This document shows positions 32,260-41,462 of a DNA stretch of 64,000 nt, in pieces. The stretch comes from Diplonema papillatum (lineage: Eukaryota; Euglenozoa; Diplonemea; Diplonemida; Diplonemidae). The DNA lies in contig JAPJBO010000649.1 in the NCBI GenBank assembly GCA_030068145.1, forward strand, positions 1 to 64,000, read 5' to 3'. The position numbers and the translations under genes are program-made. Positions within the stretch are counted from its first letter, which is position 1; each line of letters starts with the position of its first letter. The notes beneath the pieces are model-generated. The model saw nothing but the letters and a program-made list of their open reading frames with translations. It made no database searches and was not told the DNA's origin.

Positions 32260-33174
32260 AGAATCGCCGGTTGAGGACGTAGTGGCCCTTCGGGAGTCAA
32301 GGTCGCCGCGCACGCCGAACGACTTCACATCGACGGTGAGGGCATCTGAGTTCCCCGGCGCCTGCTGCTGCTGCAGCTGTTGGGAGGGTGCTACCGCCCG
32401 CCCCACGCAGAGGGGGCGGCGCGGTGGCAGCCGTGCGCGACGAAGAAGCCGCCTTCGACGCCGAGTGCGGCCGCACGTACGGACACAGGCTTTGCAAGGC
32501 ATGCGGCACAGTGTGCTAACTCCGCCTCAAGCTTTTGCATGCTGAGGTCCCCCGATACTCTCTCGCGCCAGAGCGAACTTGAACCAATGCGAGGTGGTGG
32601 TTGTGGTGAATCACCGGTCGATGACGTAGTGACCTTTCGGGAAGTAGAGGTCGCCACGAGACCCGGAGGCAGCGCGGGCGGCAGCCAACACGGCGAGGCT
32701 GTCGTTCGTCTTGCCGTCGCCGCGCGCGCCGAACGACTTCACGTTGACGGCGCGGCCTGCTGCAGCCGCGCCGAGCTGTCCGGCGTCTGCTGCTGCTGGG
32801 AAGGTGTCCCGCCGCCCGCCCCCCGCAGAGGGGGCGATCCGGTGGCAGCCGCGCGCGACGAAGAAGCCGCCTTCGAAGCGTAGTGCGGCCACACGTACGG
32901 ACTCGGACTTCGGCGAGCCATATAGCACAGTGTACTGCTCCGCCTGGTTTGCATGCTGAGGTTGCCCGTTACTAGAGCAAACTTGAACTAATGCGAAAGT
33001 GGTGGTTGTGGTGGCGTTGCGCGAATCACCGGTCGAGGACGTAGTGACCTTTCGGGAAGTAAAGGTCGCCACGGGACCCGGAGGCAGCGCGGGCGGCGGC
33101 CAGCACGGCGAGACTGTCGTTCGTCTTGCCGTAGCCCCGCGCGCCGAACGACTTCACGTTGACGGTGTGGGCCG
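32260..33174 (-). pseudogene. Three tandem extra copies of a pectate-lyase-like exon
   Basis: Copy B (33030-33174) has acceptor GACGCGCAG, reads TVNVKSFGARGYGKTNDSLA and RGDLYFPKGHYVLDR, and has donor CG|GTGATT. Copy C (about 32612-32760, with upstream linker to 32960) is equally intact. Copy D (about 32263-32345) has lost the middle. VxVKSFGARGDGKTNDS...YFPKGHY is the entry strand and first turn of Pectate_lyase_3/GH28-type right-handed beta helices. Each exon copy is 145 nt, so splicing one after another breaks the frame; only one could be used per transcript. Whether any is expressed is unknown. Confidence 0.6.
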
Positions 33175-33222
33175 CTGCGCGTCCCAGAGCGAACTTGAAC
33201 AACTGGTGGTTGCGAGAATCAC

Positions 33223-35726
33223 CGGTCGAGGACGTAGTGACCTTTCGGGAAGTAAAGGTCGCCACGAGACCCGGAGGCAGCGCGGGCGGCAGCCAACACG
33301 GCGAGGCTGTCGTTCGTCTTGCCGTCGCCCCGCGCGCCGAACGACTTCACGTTGACGGTGTGGGCCGCTGCGCGCACGTGCCGCAGCCGCGCCGAGCTAC
33401 CCGGCGTCTGCTGCTGCTGCTGGTGGGAAGGTGTCCCGCCCACCCCCCGCAGAGGGGGCGACAGCGCGCGCGACGAAGAAGCCGCCTTCGCCGCCGAGTG
33501 CGGCCGCACGTACGGACTCGGGCTCGGCGACGCGTGCCGCGACGGCAGCCGCATGGGCGTCGCCTGCGGCGCCGGCGGCCGCTTGGCGCGCGGCGAAGGA
33601 CTTCCCGAGGAGGCCCTGCGCCTGCCGGTCGACGGATTCCGCGGCCCCCCCGCTGCACCCGACACGTGCTCGGTCCGGAGGGTCTTCAGGCTGGTCGCCA
33701 GGTCCGACAGCCGCACGGCCAGCTCCGGCGTCACGGGCAGGATCGGCGCCCCTTTGCCGTGGATAGGTGCGAGGAGCGAGGACACCAGCTCGAGCAGTGC
33801 CTCGGTTTCGAACGCCAGCCGTGTAAGCCGCCCGCATGTCGCCTCCGCCGCGTCCAGCTTCCGCTTCAACACGTCGGCCCGCCCCGCCTCGCCCTCCGGC
33901 CGGCCCTCGTCGTTGAACGCCGACGACGGGCAGCTGCTGAACGACGTCTTCCAGCAGCTGGCTTGCTGCTGCGTCTGCTGCTGTTGCGCGTGCTTCCGCC
34001 TTCGCTTGAGCAGGCACGCGGCTACGCGGGAGCGGAGGTCCGACGGGCCCTGTTTGTCGTAGAGTGAAAGTTCGCTTGAAGATTTCAAAGTCTCCGGGTG
34101 ACCAAGGGTTCCTTTATGATATCGTATTCGCATGCGTATCTTGTGTGTGGTAGTAGCAGTGCGTGGGCGCTTCGTACGTCTTCTTACCCATTAAGTGCGC
34201 AAATGCTGTCAGCCAGCAAAAAAGGTGCCACGCCACATTTTTGTGTTGGCGGTGCGCACAAACGAAAGAAAGCGCCATACTAATTTTTTGGGATCGTGCC
34301 CGAGCGCGGCTTCGACGTCGCGGAGCAGGTCCTGCAGCTGGACCTCGTCGGCCTCGTGCCGGGCGGCGTCCGACGACCAGACGCGCGGCTCGCCGCCTGC
34401 GAGCGCAGCGACCTGCCGCTGCAGGGCGGCCGCCTGCGCCCGCGACTCTTTGAGCAGCCGCTCGAGCCGGGCCGCGTCGTACGGAGCCTCGCCGGCCCCC
34501 CGCGCCAGCGCGCTCGCCTTGACCACCTTCAGCACCCCCCGCCAGCGTGCCCGCGCCACGATCTCCTTGAGACCGTCGGCGACCCGCTTCGCCAGCCCTT
34601 CGGCACCCTCCCCTGCCGCTCTGCATGCGCCGAGGAGGTCCGCGCAGCCGGCGACGACGGAGGAGAGGGCAGCTTCGCTCTCGATTACGCGGCCGCTCGA
34701 TGATTTGAGCCGGCGCGTCAGCACCGCGATTGCGTGCTCACGCGTTTCCTCGGCAGCGGGGGTCGTCGGCAGGCGGACGCCGGCGCCGGCGGCGTGCGTG
34801 AGGGCCCGCAGCCCGTACCAAGGGTCGTCTACGAACTGGGCAGACGGCGGGAGCTGCCGCGCCGAGTGCAGGCTGCCGTTGCCCTCCGGCCGCTGCGCGG
34901 TCACGCCGGTCTGCACGCCGACCGACGCCGGCGGCGGGCGCAGGTCGGCGGTGCTGGTTTCGACCGAGTTGCGGAGGAGCTGCGCCAGCTTCCCGCCGGA
35001 CGAGGAGTCGAGCTTCAGCGACGCAATTCGCCCGAAGTCGCGCCGCTCGGCGAGGAACCGGAAGACGAACGTCAGCACCCGCGACACCGGGAAGTGGTCC
35101 GCCGCGGTCCCGTACGGGTATTCCGCCGGCGGCCGCTCCTGCGCCGGCGCCGCGCGGGCCGTCGTCAGGGCGAGGACCGTCGCGACGAACGTCTCGCCGT
35201 CGACGAATCCAGCCATCGGGTCCGAGTCCCCGGGAGGTTCAACCCCCGAAGCCTGGCTGAACGCCGACGAGCGGCGGCTCCGCGCTCTCGCGGAGAGGCT
35301 GGCCCGGGCGAGGATCTCGGCGCGGTGGTCGTCGGTCAGGGACGCCGGCTTCGGCAGCAGGTTGCAGAGCCTCTCGAAGGTGTCCTTGCTGAGGGCGAGT
35401 GCGCGCGCTCCGGGTTGTTCGGGCGCCGCGACGGTTTCGTCGGCGATGAGGGTGAACAGGTTGCGGTACACCCGCTGCTTGAACTCGACGACCATTTCGC
35501 TGACTCCGGCGTTCGTTAGCGCGGAGATGTGGCACGCGAGTTCTGTCATCTCGCGCCGCTGGATGGAAGCGGTCTCATCAATATCCATCGTGTCGAACAG
35601 CGCGCGGACATCGTCGATGTTCGGCTGCTCCGACAGGCTCTCGACGAACGTTCGAACGCCTTCAAACGGAACGTCGTCGGTCTCGTCCGCCAGCAAGTCG
35701 ACGATCTCGTCGATGGTGTTGGCCAT
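33223..35726 (-). CDS. EF-hand/coiled-coil protein, exon 2 reading into a pectate-lyase-like motif
   Basis: ATG 35726 opens MANTIDEIVDLLADETDDVP. A 12-residue EF-hand loop follows at about residues 47-58 (DIDETASIQRRE, Ca-ligand positions 1, 3, 5, 7 and 12 filled, Ala instead of Gly at 6). Then come long Ala/Arg/Leu-rich helices. Exon 1 ends AAATTA|GTATGG at 34281. Exon 2 starts after ACAAACAG at 34049, phase 0, and reads DLRSRVAACLLKRRRK, ADVLKRKLDAAEATCGRL, then a Pro/Ser linker and TVNVKSFGARGDGKTNDSLA to donor CG|GTGATT at 33223. About 757 residues are visible. EF-hand plus polysaccharide-lyase fold is unusual; two genes fused by a missed intron in the linker is an alternative. The C-terminus is not found. 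Confidence 0.6.
34056..34102 (+). mobile_element. Family A element at the acceptor of exon 2
   Basis: AGAGTGAAAGTTCGCTTGAA and AAGTCTCCGGGTGACC. On the transcribed strand it ends only about 10 bases before the acceptor AG at 34050-34051, so the element supplies the intron's 3' end. Confidence 0.75.
34103..34280. other. Intron 1 of the EF-hand gene, 5' part
   Basis: Begins (minus strand) GTATGGCGCTTTCTTTCG and shares about 34 bp with the plus strand at 40885-40925 (ATTAGTATGGCGCTTTC, TTTGTTTGTGCGC). Confidence 0.6.
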
Positions 35727-35944
35727 CGCGACGCGGTTGCCTGCCGCCCGGGCACACGTGCGCCCGCGCGGGGGGGTGGGTCCGCTGCCGGCGCGCGAGC
35801 CAGCCCCGCCGGGTTGCCCTCCCTTCTTCCCCCGCCACCTGAGTGAAATCGCGCGTGAGCGTGTTGGGCGGGCGCCCGGTGTTTTTTTACGGTTTGCGGG
35901 GCACACGGTTGTAACTGCGCGACCCACTTGTGTGTTGCAGAAAT

Positions 35945-36165
35945 GGCAAGTGACGTCCCACGGTACGCTTGATAACATGTGACATCCCATCGTACGCTTG
36001 ATGACATGTGACCTCCCCCTCGTACGCTTGATAACATGTGACATCCCATCGTACGCTTGATGACATGCGACATCCCATCGTACGCTTGATGACATGTGAC
36101 ATCCCATCGTACGCTTGATAACAAGTGATATCCCATGGTACGCTTGATAACATGTCCCACAACAT
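35945..36165. repeat. Minisatellite, about 29-bp unit, 7-8 copies
   Basis: CATCGTACGCTTGATGACAT plus GTGACATCC, with A/G alternation at TGATAACAT/TGATGACAT. It lies upstream of the EF-hand gene. Minus-strand frames through it are open but artefactual. Confidence 0.93.
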
Positions 36166-36439
36166 GTAAACACCTCGAATCATACGCATGTTCCGCAGTA
36201 ACGACGTAGCAGCGCGCCTAGGCTCCACAGTGACAGTATGTTATGGAAACACGGGGAATCAGCTTGCCCCTATGCAATGCAACTGATCAGGCATTTCCCT
36301 GGATGGTTTCGAGTTGAGTTCCTCGTCGTAGAAATGCACCGAGTAGTGTGCAGCGTCAGCTACAAAAAGACGCAGACCAGCATTCGGAATCTCGAATTCC
36401 GTGTTTCGAGTCTGGTGGCTGCTCGCTTCCCGTCGCAGC

Positions 36440-36575
36440 CGGGCCACACGACGCAGACGGTAGTGGTACTGGTTGATCTCGGCGTCGTTTGCCATGTTCG
36501 AACTCCACAATTCAAGGCATTTTTCGCTCTTTTTGTTGAGGACCGTGAACCAGCCGGGTTCTCGCTCATTGATCC
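36440..36575 (-). CDS. Possible lectin-like (beta-trefoil) exon
   Basis: After an acceptor-like GTGTTTAG the minus strand reads INEREPGWFTVLNKKSEKCL, ELWSSNMANDAEINQYHY, then a possible donor GTCTGC. WFTVLNKKSEKCLEL...NDAEINQY resembles one lobe of the ricin-B-type beta-trefoil fold (W/Y-x-I-x-N-x-x-S-G-K-C-L-D-V, then N-G-A-x-V-x-Q-Y/W). This is a sugar-binding module found in many harmless proteins. Only one lobe is seen, with Ser-Glu instead of Ser-Gly. It could be a stray exon copy or part of a gene with short exons. No associated enzyme domain is visible. Confidence 0.4.
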
Positions 36576-37317
36576 TAAACACTTGTCATGACTTTTCACA
36601 TGCTATGTATGAAAAAGGGGCTTCGCACCTCATGTAGTACAACATGTGAAAACACATCTCCATGAGTGTTCATCCTCCAACTGGCCGTCTTTTCCCAAGT
36701 CTCGTCGAACGCGAACAACGCACAGAGCTCATCGCTACACAGCCGGTGAACGAGAGACCTGAAGAACTGTGAAAACGGGTTGAACAAAGGAACTATTTTT
36801 GTTTCCTGTCGAAATCATTCAATCCGTCGCACGGTTCATAGACTGGTCCGACGTATTATATTCTGCGATTCTTTTACAAAGCTGCAGCCCTACAAAGCTT
36901 GTGAACCACCAGGGAAAGGGCATCGCGACGGGCGCTTGCCGGTCATAGTTTCAGCAGCGCTGTCACAGACAGAACCACGCACTTCGCGGCTTTTGCAGCA
37001 AGCGTGCCTCCCCCCTACACGCACGCCTGGCTCTGATGCCAGTAGCTAGCAGGGGCTAAAACCATAGGCGAATCGCTTGCAACGTTGTCCACTTTCAAGG
37101 ACCGGTGCACTCAACCGATGAAATTGTTGCACACTCACTATCAGATGCCGCTTTCCGTGGCCACCGTCCTGTTGAGAAGATGGACCGACATCCTCTGCGA
37201 AATGTGATGAACGACCACCCAGGATCCCTCAGAATTACGCCATTCACCCAAAATTGTTCTCGGGCAGGTCTATTCCCGAAAAGAACAGGCGGTGTTCACT
37301 TGTGTGCGTGCCAGGGG

Positions 37318-37480
37318 ATTGCAGGGACGTTCTCGGAATGGATATGTGTTCAACACCGCACTGGTCCCGTCTGCGCCGTGTTTCGATCCTCTTTAAGCCA
37401 CGGACACATAAGGCGGACCATCATCAGCCCGGAATCTGAGTGTCTGCAGACAGTACAGCAGTGTGAGTCTGGTTGGACGT
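37318..37480 (+). repeat. Family E repeat
   Basis: TGTGTTCAACACCGCACTGG, CCACGGACACATAAGGCGGA, GAGTGTCTGCAGACAGTAC, very close to 6143-6345. Confidence 0.75.
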
Positions 37481-38714
37481 GCCAGGGGACGGTGAGAGAA
37501 CAAATGAGTAGGATAATCTCCTCCCAAACACGCTGCTAGCGTTCTCTTTCGAGTTCACAAGTCATTGTTACTACGAAAGAAGTTGCCGAACCAGCTGGGG
37601 TGCATCCTTGGACAAGTCGAGGCGCCGCCTACTTCGACGAAGGCTTGAAAGGGGGAACCAAGCATTGCAAAAGGGGACTTGTGCTGAGTGCTTACACTCG
37701 GCACTAGACCCGGATTTACTTGCGTTTTGGGCGTATTGGCCTTTTTTTTTTTTTTTTTTACTTTCTTTTTTGAACGCAGCGAGAATCGGCAGGGGGGCGG
37801 CGCCACCCCCTTCGAGTGTGCCGAACCCAATTAAGGGCATCAACTAGAATCAGGGGGGGCCGTTGTTGTTGGTGCTGGTTTTGAGGGACAAGGAAACGTA
37901 AGAAATCTTTTTGCGGTGGTCTCCGCTGGCCCGGTAGTCTGTGCTACCGCCAACTTCTTTTACACTCGTTCTCTTCTCTTCTCACTACGGTACGTACTCC
38001 TTCACTCGCACACACTCGCACACAACTAGAATCAGGGGGGGGCGGGGAGGTGTAATCGTCCTGAGTCCCCGTCTTGAGACAAGCGAAGCCGCAAACTCCG
38101 CGCCGGGTGCCGATTCCGCCAACTCCTCTGAGCTTCAGCCTTGCGGTGGTACGCCGCCCCTGGACCCCTAATCCTTGACTTCTCGTTTGGGGAGAGCCGG
38201 GGGCTCAATGACTTTCGTCCATCTTGGAGACGGCTGTAAGTCTGGTCCGAAAAACGCAACGACTACGTGGCACAACAGAGGAGGCAAACCCGAGTGCCTC
38301 ATCTGGAAAGCTTGTTTCACGAGGAAGGTACAGGTGAGTGACTCACCCTCCCCCTTGCGAGTTGAACAGCCTTCTGACCCGCGGGCACTTGTGAGTCGAG
38401 CTTTGAGTGGACCCCTCAGCTGAAGATGCTCATCACAATGTTCCAGACTTGTTAGCCCGGATCTCTCGCTGAAAAAACGCAGAAGACGTGCGGATCATTT
38501 CTTCCCATGCATGTGTGGCGGGCGAATCGTCACTCGCCCTAGACTTGCTTTTTGACTCGCCCCAGACTCGCCATTCGCTTTTGTTTGCGCTTGCAAAACA
38601 CCCAAACCTCAGGTCTGTGTGGTTTCATAAGCGCAGACATTCGAGTGGAGGGCGACTGACAGTGAAGGACTGGGCAAGTGGCGAGTCTTCCGCCACGTAT
38701 CAGCCTAGGGCTCT

Positions 38715-38900
38715 TGAATATTGCCACGTTACAGGACGGGGGTATCTTCGAGGAACAATGCTTTGCAGCGGGCTCATACTTGTTGCCACAGTACGGGAGG
38801 GACATTCTCGGCTCGTACCTTCGATGAACAAAAGCTTAGCAGGGCTTGCGCGTGTTGCCACAGTACGGAAGAATTCGCGGCTCGTGTCCTCGGGAAACAA
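38715..38900. repeat. About 70-bp unit, three partial copies
   Basis: TTGCCACAGTACGGGAGGGA, CTCGGCTCGTACCTTCGATG and AACAAAAGCTTAGCAGGGCT recur near 38719, 38779 and 38850. Confidence 0.75.
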
Positions 38901-39287
38901 ATGGTTGGCGTGTTTCGATAAACCCGAGCCAAAAGAAGTTCGGTGCTCATGTCAGCGCGTGCATCCACAGAGTGCCGCCCCACTTGGTTCCTTCAATGAC
39001 AGGGCAGCCCCCGTGGAGCGAAAACGGGTCTAAGGTGAAGTCCGGTCGCATGTCGTAGAAGCACGCTGCTGAGCCTGTTGGTATTGTGTGCAGACTTCAA
39101 CGTTTGCTGACTGTGCCCAACGAAAGCTGAACATGCGAGTCGATCGCATGTGACAGCATCACCGACGCAGATACCGATGATACTGGCTTGAAGACATCCA
39201 ACCCCGATGGGGATGAGATGGCTCTCAGCAAATTCGGCGAGACAACAGTGTTTGGCTGCAGATGCCCCGCAAGTGTTTCAGCTTAGC

Positions 39288-39598
39288 GTAAGTTCGATCA
39301 AAGTAACATCAAGGCAGGAAGTAACATCAAGGCAGCCCTTGCAGTGTGAGTTTGATCAAAGTAACATCAAGGCAGCCCTTGCAGTGTGAGTTTGATCAAA
39401 GTAACATCAAGGCAGCCCTTGCAGTGTGTGTGTGTGTGTGTGAGTTTGATCAAAGTAACATCAAGGCAGCCCTTGCAGTGTGAGTTTGATCAAAGTAACA
39501 TCAAGGCAGCCCTTGCAGTGTGAGTTTGATCAAAGCAACATCATGGCAGCCCTTGCAGTGTGAGTTTGATCAAAGCAACATCAAGGCAGCCCTTACAA
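39288..39598. repeat. Minisatellite, 40-bp unit, about 7 copies
   Basis: GTGAGTTTGATCAAAGTAAC plus ATCAAGGCAGCCCTTGCAGT, with a (TG)n expansion near 39425. Confidence 0.95.
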
Positions 39599-40284
39599 AG
39601 ACCAGCCACAGTCAACGCCGCGTGGGTGCGAGCTTTTGATATTAATCATCAGGTTTCAAACCCCCGATTGCGCGTAACCTGGAAGCACCCAGAGGGTGTC
39701 GGTGGTACAAAGGTGCAGTTGCCCGCATCCATCCGGCAATCAGCTCGCATCGGGGAGGTGACGCTACCCACCTGGACACTGCTGCCCCGCAAGCGAGCTA
39801 GCAGAGTGGATGGCATCCCCGCATTGATCCCGGTGATCGTTTGCAGCATTCCGGGGGAGGCCCATGCCTTGACCTCGCAAATAAATGACGAGCGCTCTGC
39901 GGACACTCGTTTGCGATGCCGTGCGCGTGAGACGTGCCGTGAGCATAAATTAAAAGAGGCCTGCGTACCTTTTATCGGTTTGACCTTCAGGCCGTTCGTA
40001 CAGCTGGACATACTGTACGGGCTCGCTCCGCCGTTTGCTCGGGGAAACCACTGCGAGGTGAGGCGTTTTGGTGAGTTGGTGGTTTATTATGGTGCAATGC
40101 GATGATAGTGTGGTATTCATTTTGCAAGCAAATGACTCCCCACTAACGCAACAAGGTGGGGTGACCGATGATGCCCCTTGTCAATGCCACCCAACGACTG
40201 TTACACGCATGCGCAATGCCGGACGATAGCGTCTGTCAAGAGCATGCGCGGCACAGCCGTCGTAAAGGTGAGATGAGAGGTATT

Positions 40285-40460
40285 GGCTCACTCCAGGACT
40301 TTGACCTGTTGTATTTGTGTGTCTTGTTCGTGTAGGGGTAGCCCGCATGACCTCACGTCCGTTCAACACGTGGTTCGGTAGTTGCAGCACTTAGGAATCC
40401 CTTCGGTTCTTTGTCTAGCAGCTTTTGTCGAGCATTTCCTTCCAAGCTGGCGCGTATCAT
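40285..40460 (+). repeat. Family B dispersed repeat
   Basis: TCACTCCAGGACTTTGACC, TTCAACACGTGGTTCGGTAG, TTCTTTGTCTAGCAG, GAGCATTTCCTTCCAAGC. Confidence 0.8.
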
Positions 40461-40464
40461 GTAA

Positions 40465-40664
40465 GAATACTCGAGGGGCTGCCTTGTGCTTACTTCGAAG
40501 GAGCTAGCGGGGGAGAAACAATACAACGAAGTGGGTCTTGTTGAACGCTTACGCCCGCCACCGAACCCAGATTCACCTGTGTTTCGCGTGGGCTACAGCA
40601 CATTTACCTCCTTTGATCTTTTGCAGCTGGCAGCCTCCTCAAGTATTTCCTACAAAGCAGGCGC
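40465..40664 (+). mobile_element. SINE-like family C
   Basis: Starts GAATACTCGAGGGGCTGCC and ends CCTACAAAGCAGGCGCC without an A tail. It is adjacent to family B. Confidence 0.75.
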
Positions 40665-41188
40665 CGTCAAACTCCGCGCAGCGCGGTAGCTTGCAAACGG
40701 ACTGTGCCCCAGTTGACCTCATCCTCGAGGATATCAGTCCGAGTAAGTGCCATTTTTGTTTGCACGTGCCGGGGGAGGATTAGCCTGTTGGTGATTGATA
40801 CTGAGTGAATATGATCGTTAGGCTATTCTTCTCCCAAACACGCTGCCAGCGTTCTCTTTCGTGTTTACAATGCATTGTTACTACAAAAAGATTAGTATGG
40901 CGCTTTCTTTTGTTTGTGCGCGCATTGTTAACCACTTACGGACGGAGGGGGGAAGGGCTAATTTGGGAAAAGGGGGGCCTCCTGGGCAAATCTTAGGTAT
41001 CCGTTGAGAGCTCGCAGCAGGATTTTTGCCCGATGAAGGACGCAATTCAAAGATCTGTGTCAGATCTTTCCAATAAAGCAAACAGCGACCACTTTCGACC
41101 ATTCTTTGGCCTCTCGCCCGTGAACTTGACACCCGCGAGCTTTCTTTAATTAACTACCACTAAAGTGGTAGTTCGTCCAGAAGTGGTT
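40665..41188. other. Presumed P4H downstream intron or intergenic
   Basis: A 34-bp segment at 40885-40925 is shared, reversed, with the EF-hand intron. CCACTAAAGTGG at about 41157 is a short palindrome. The missing last P4H exon may lie here but was not found. Confidence 0.35.
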
Positions 41189-41462
41189 AACACAGAAAAG
41201 CAGGAAGGCGTACCGTGTGTGTTTAGAGTTAAAGTTCGCTTGAAATTCCGGGGGTTTAGGGTCTCCGTGTGACCGTTCATGAATGGGTTCTCTTAGAGCA
41301 AGAAAGGGCTACGTGGTTACGGGTTGTATATTTAGTGCACGCTTTCGTTATGGGTTATGGCTAGCCGTGTCCGGGACTGTTTGTGACCGACACCATGTAT
41401 TCCTTCGTTTTTAGTACCAACAATGCATTGTTAACACAGAAAAGCAGGAAGGCGTACCGTGT
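41189..41462 (+). mobile_element. Family A segment bounded by 34-bp direct repeats
   Basis: GTTAACACAGAAAAGCAGG plus AAGGCGTACCGTGTG occurs at 41189 and again at 41430. Between them lies about 207 bp starting with TTTAGAGTTAAAGTTCGC, TTGAAATTCCGGGGGTT and TCTCCGTGTGACC. The right repeat overlaps the P4H exon 2 donor (minus strand ACG|GTACGC), so the donor sequence is present twice. Confidence 0.8.

Larger units (their letters stand above)
36600..40284. other. Region without recognised gene
   Basis: Contains family E (37318-37480), a CT/TT-rich stretch around 37740-38000 with AACTAGAATCAGGGGGG twice (37843 and 38025), and two tandem arrays. The plus frame 39560-40105 is open for 181 codons but has no recognised motif and starts inside an array. 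Confidence 0.45.

Noticed and set aside
35535..36228. Upstream extension of the EF-hand frame (MSSSVRWDVTCHQAYDGM-type repeats)
   Set aside because: This is the 29-bp minisatellite read in several frames; the coding start is better placed at ATG 35726.
39560..40105. 181-codon plus-strand frame
   Set aside because: Starts inside a minisatellite, no motif, codon pattern unlike the exons, and the minus strand is equally open.
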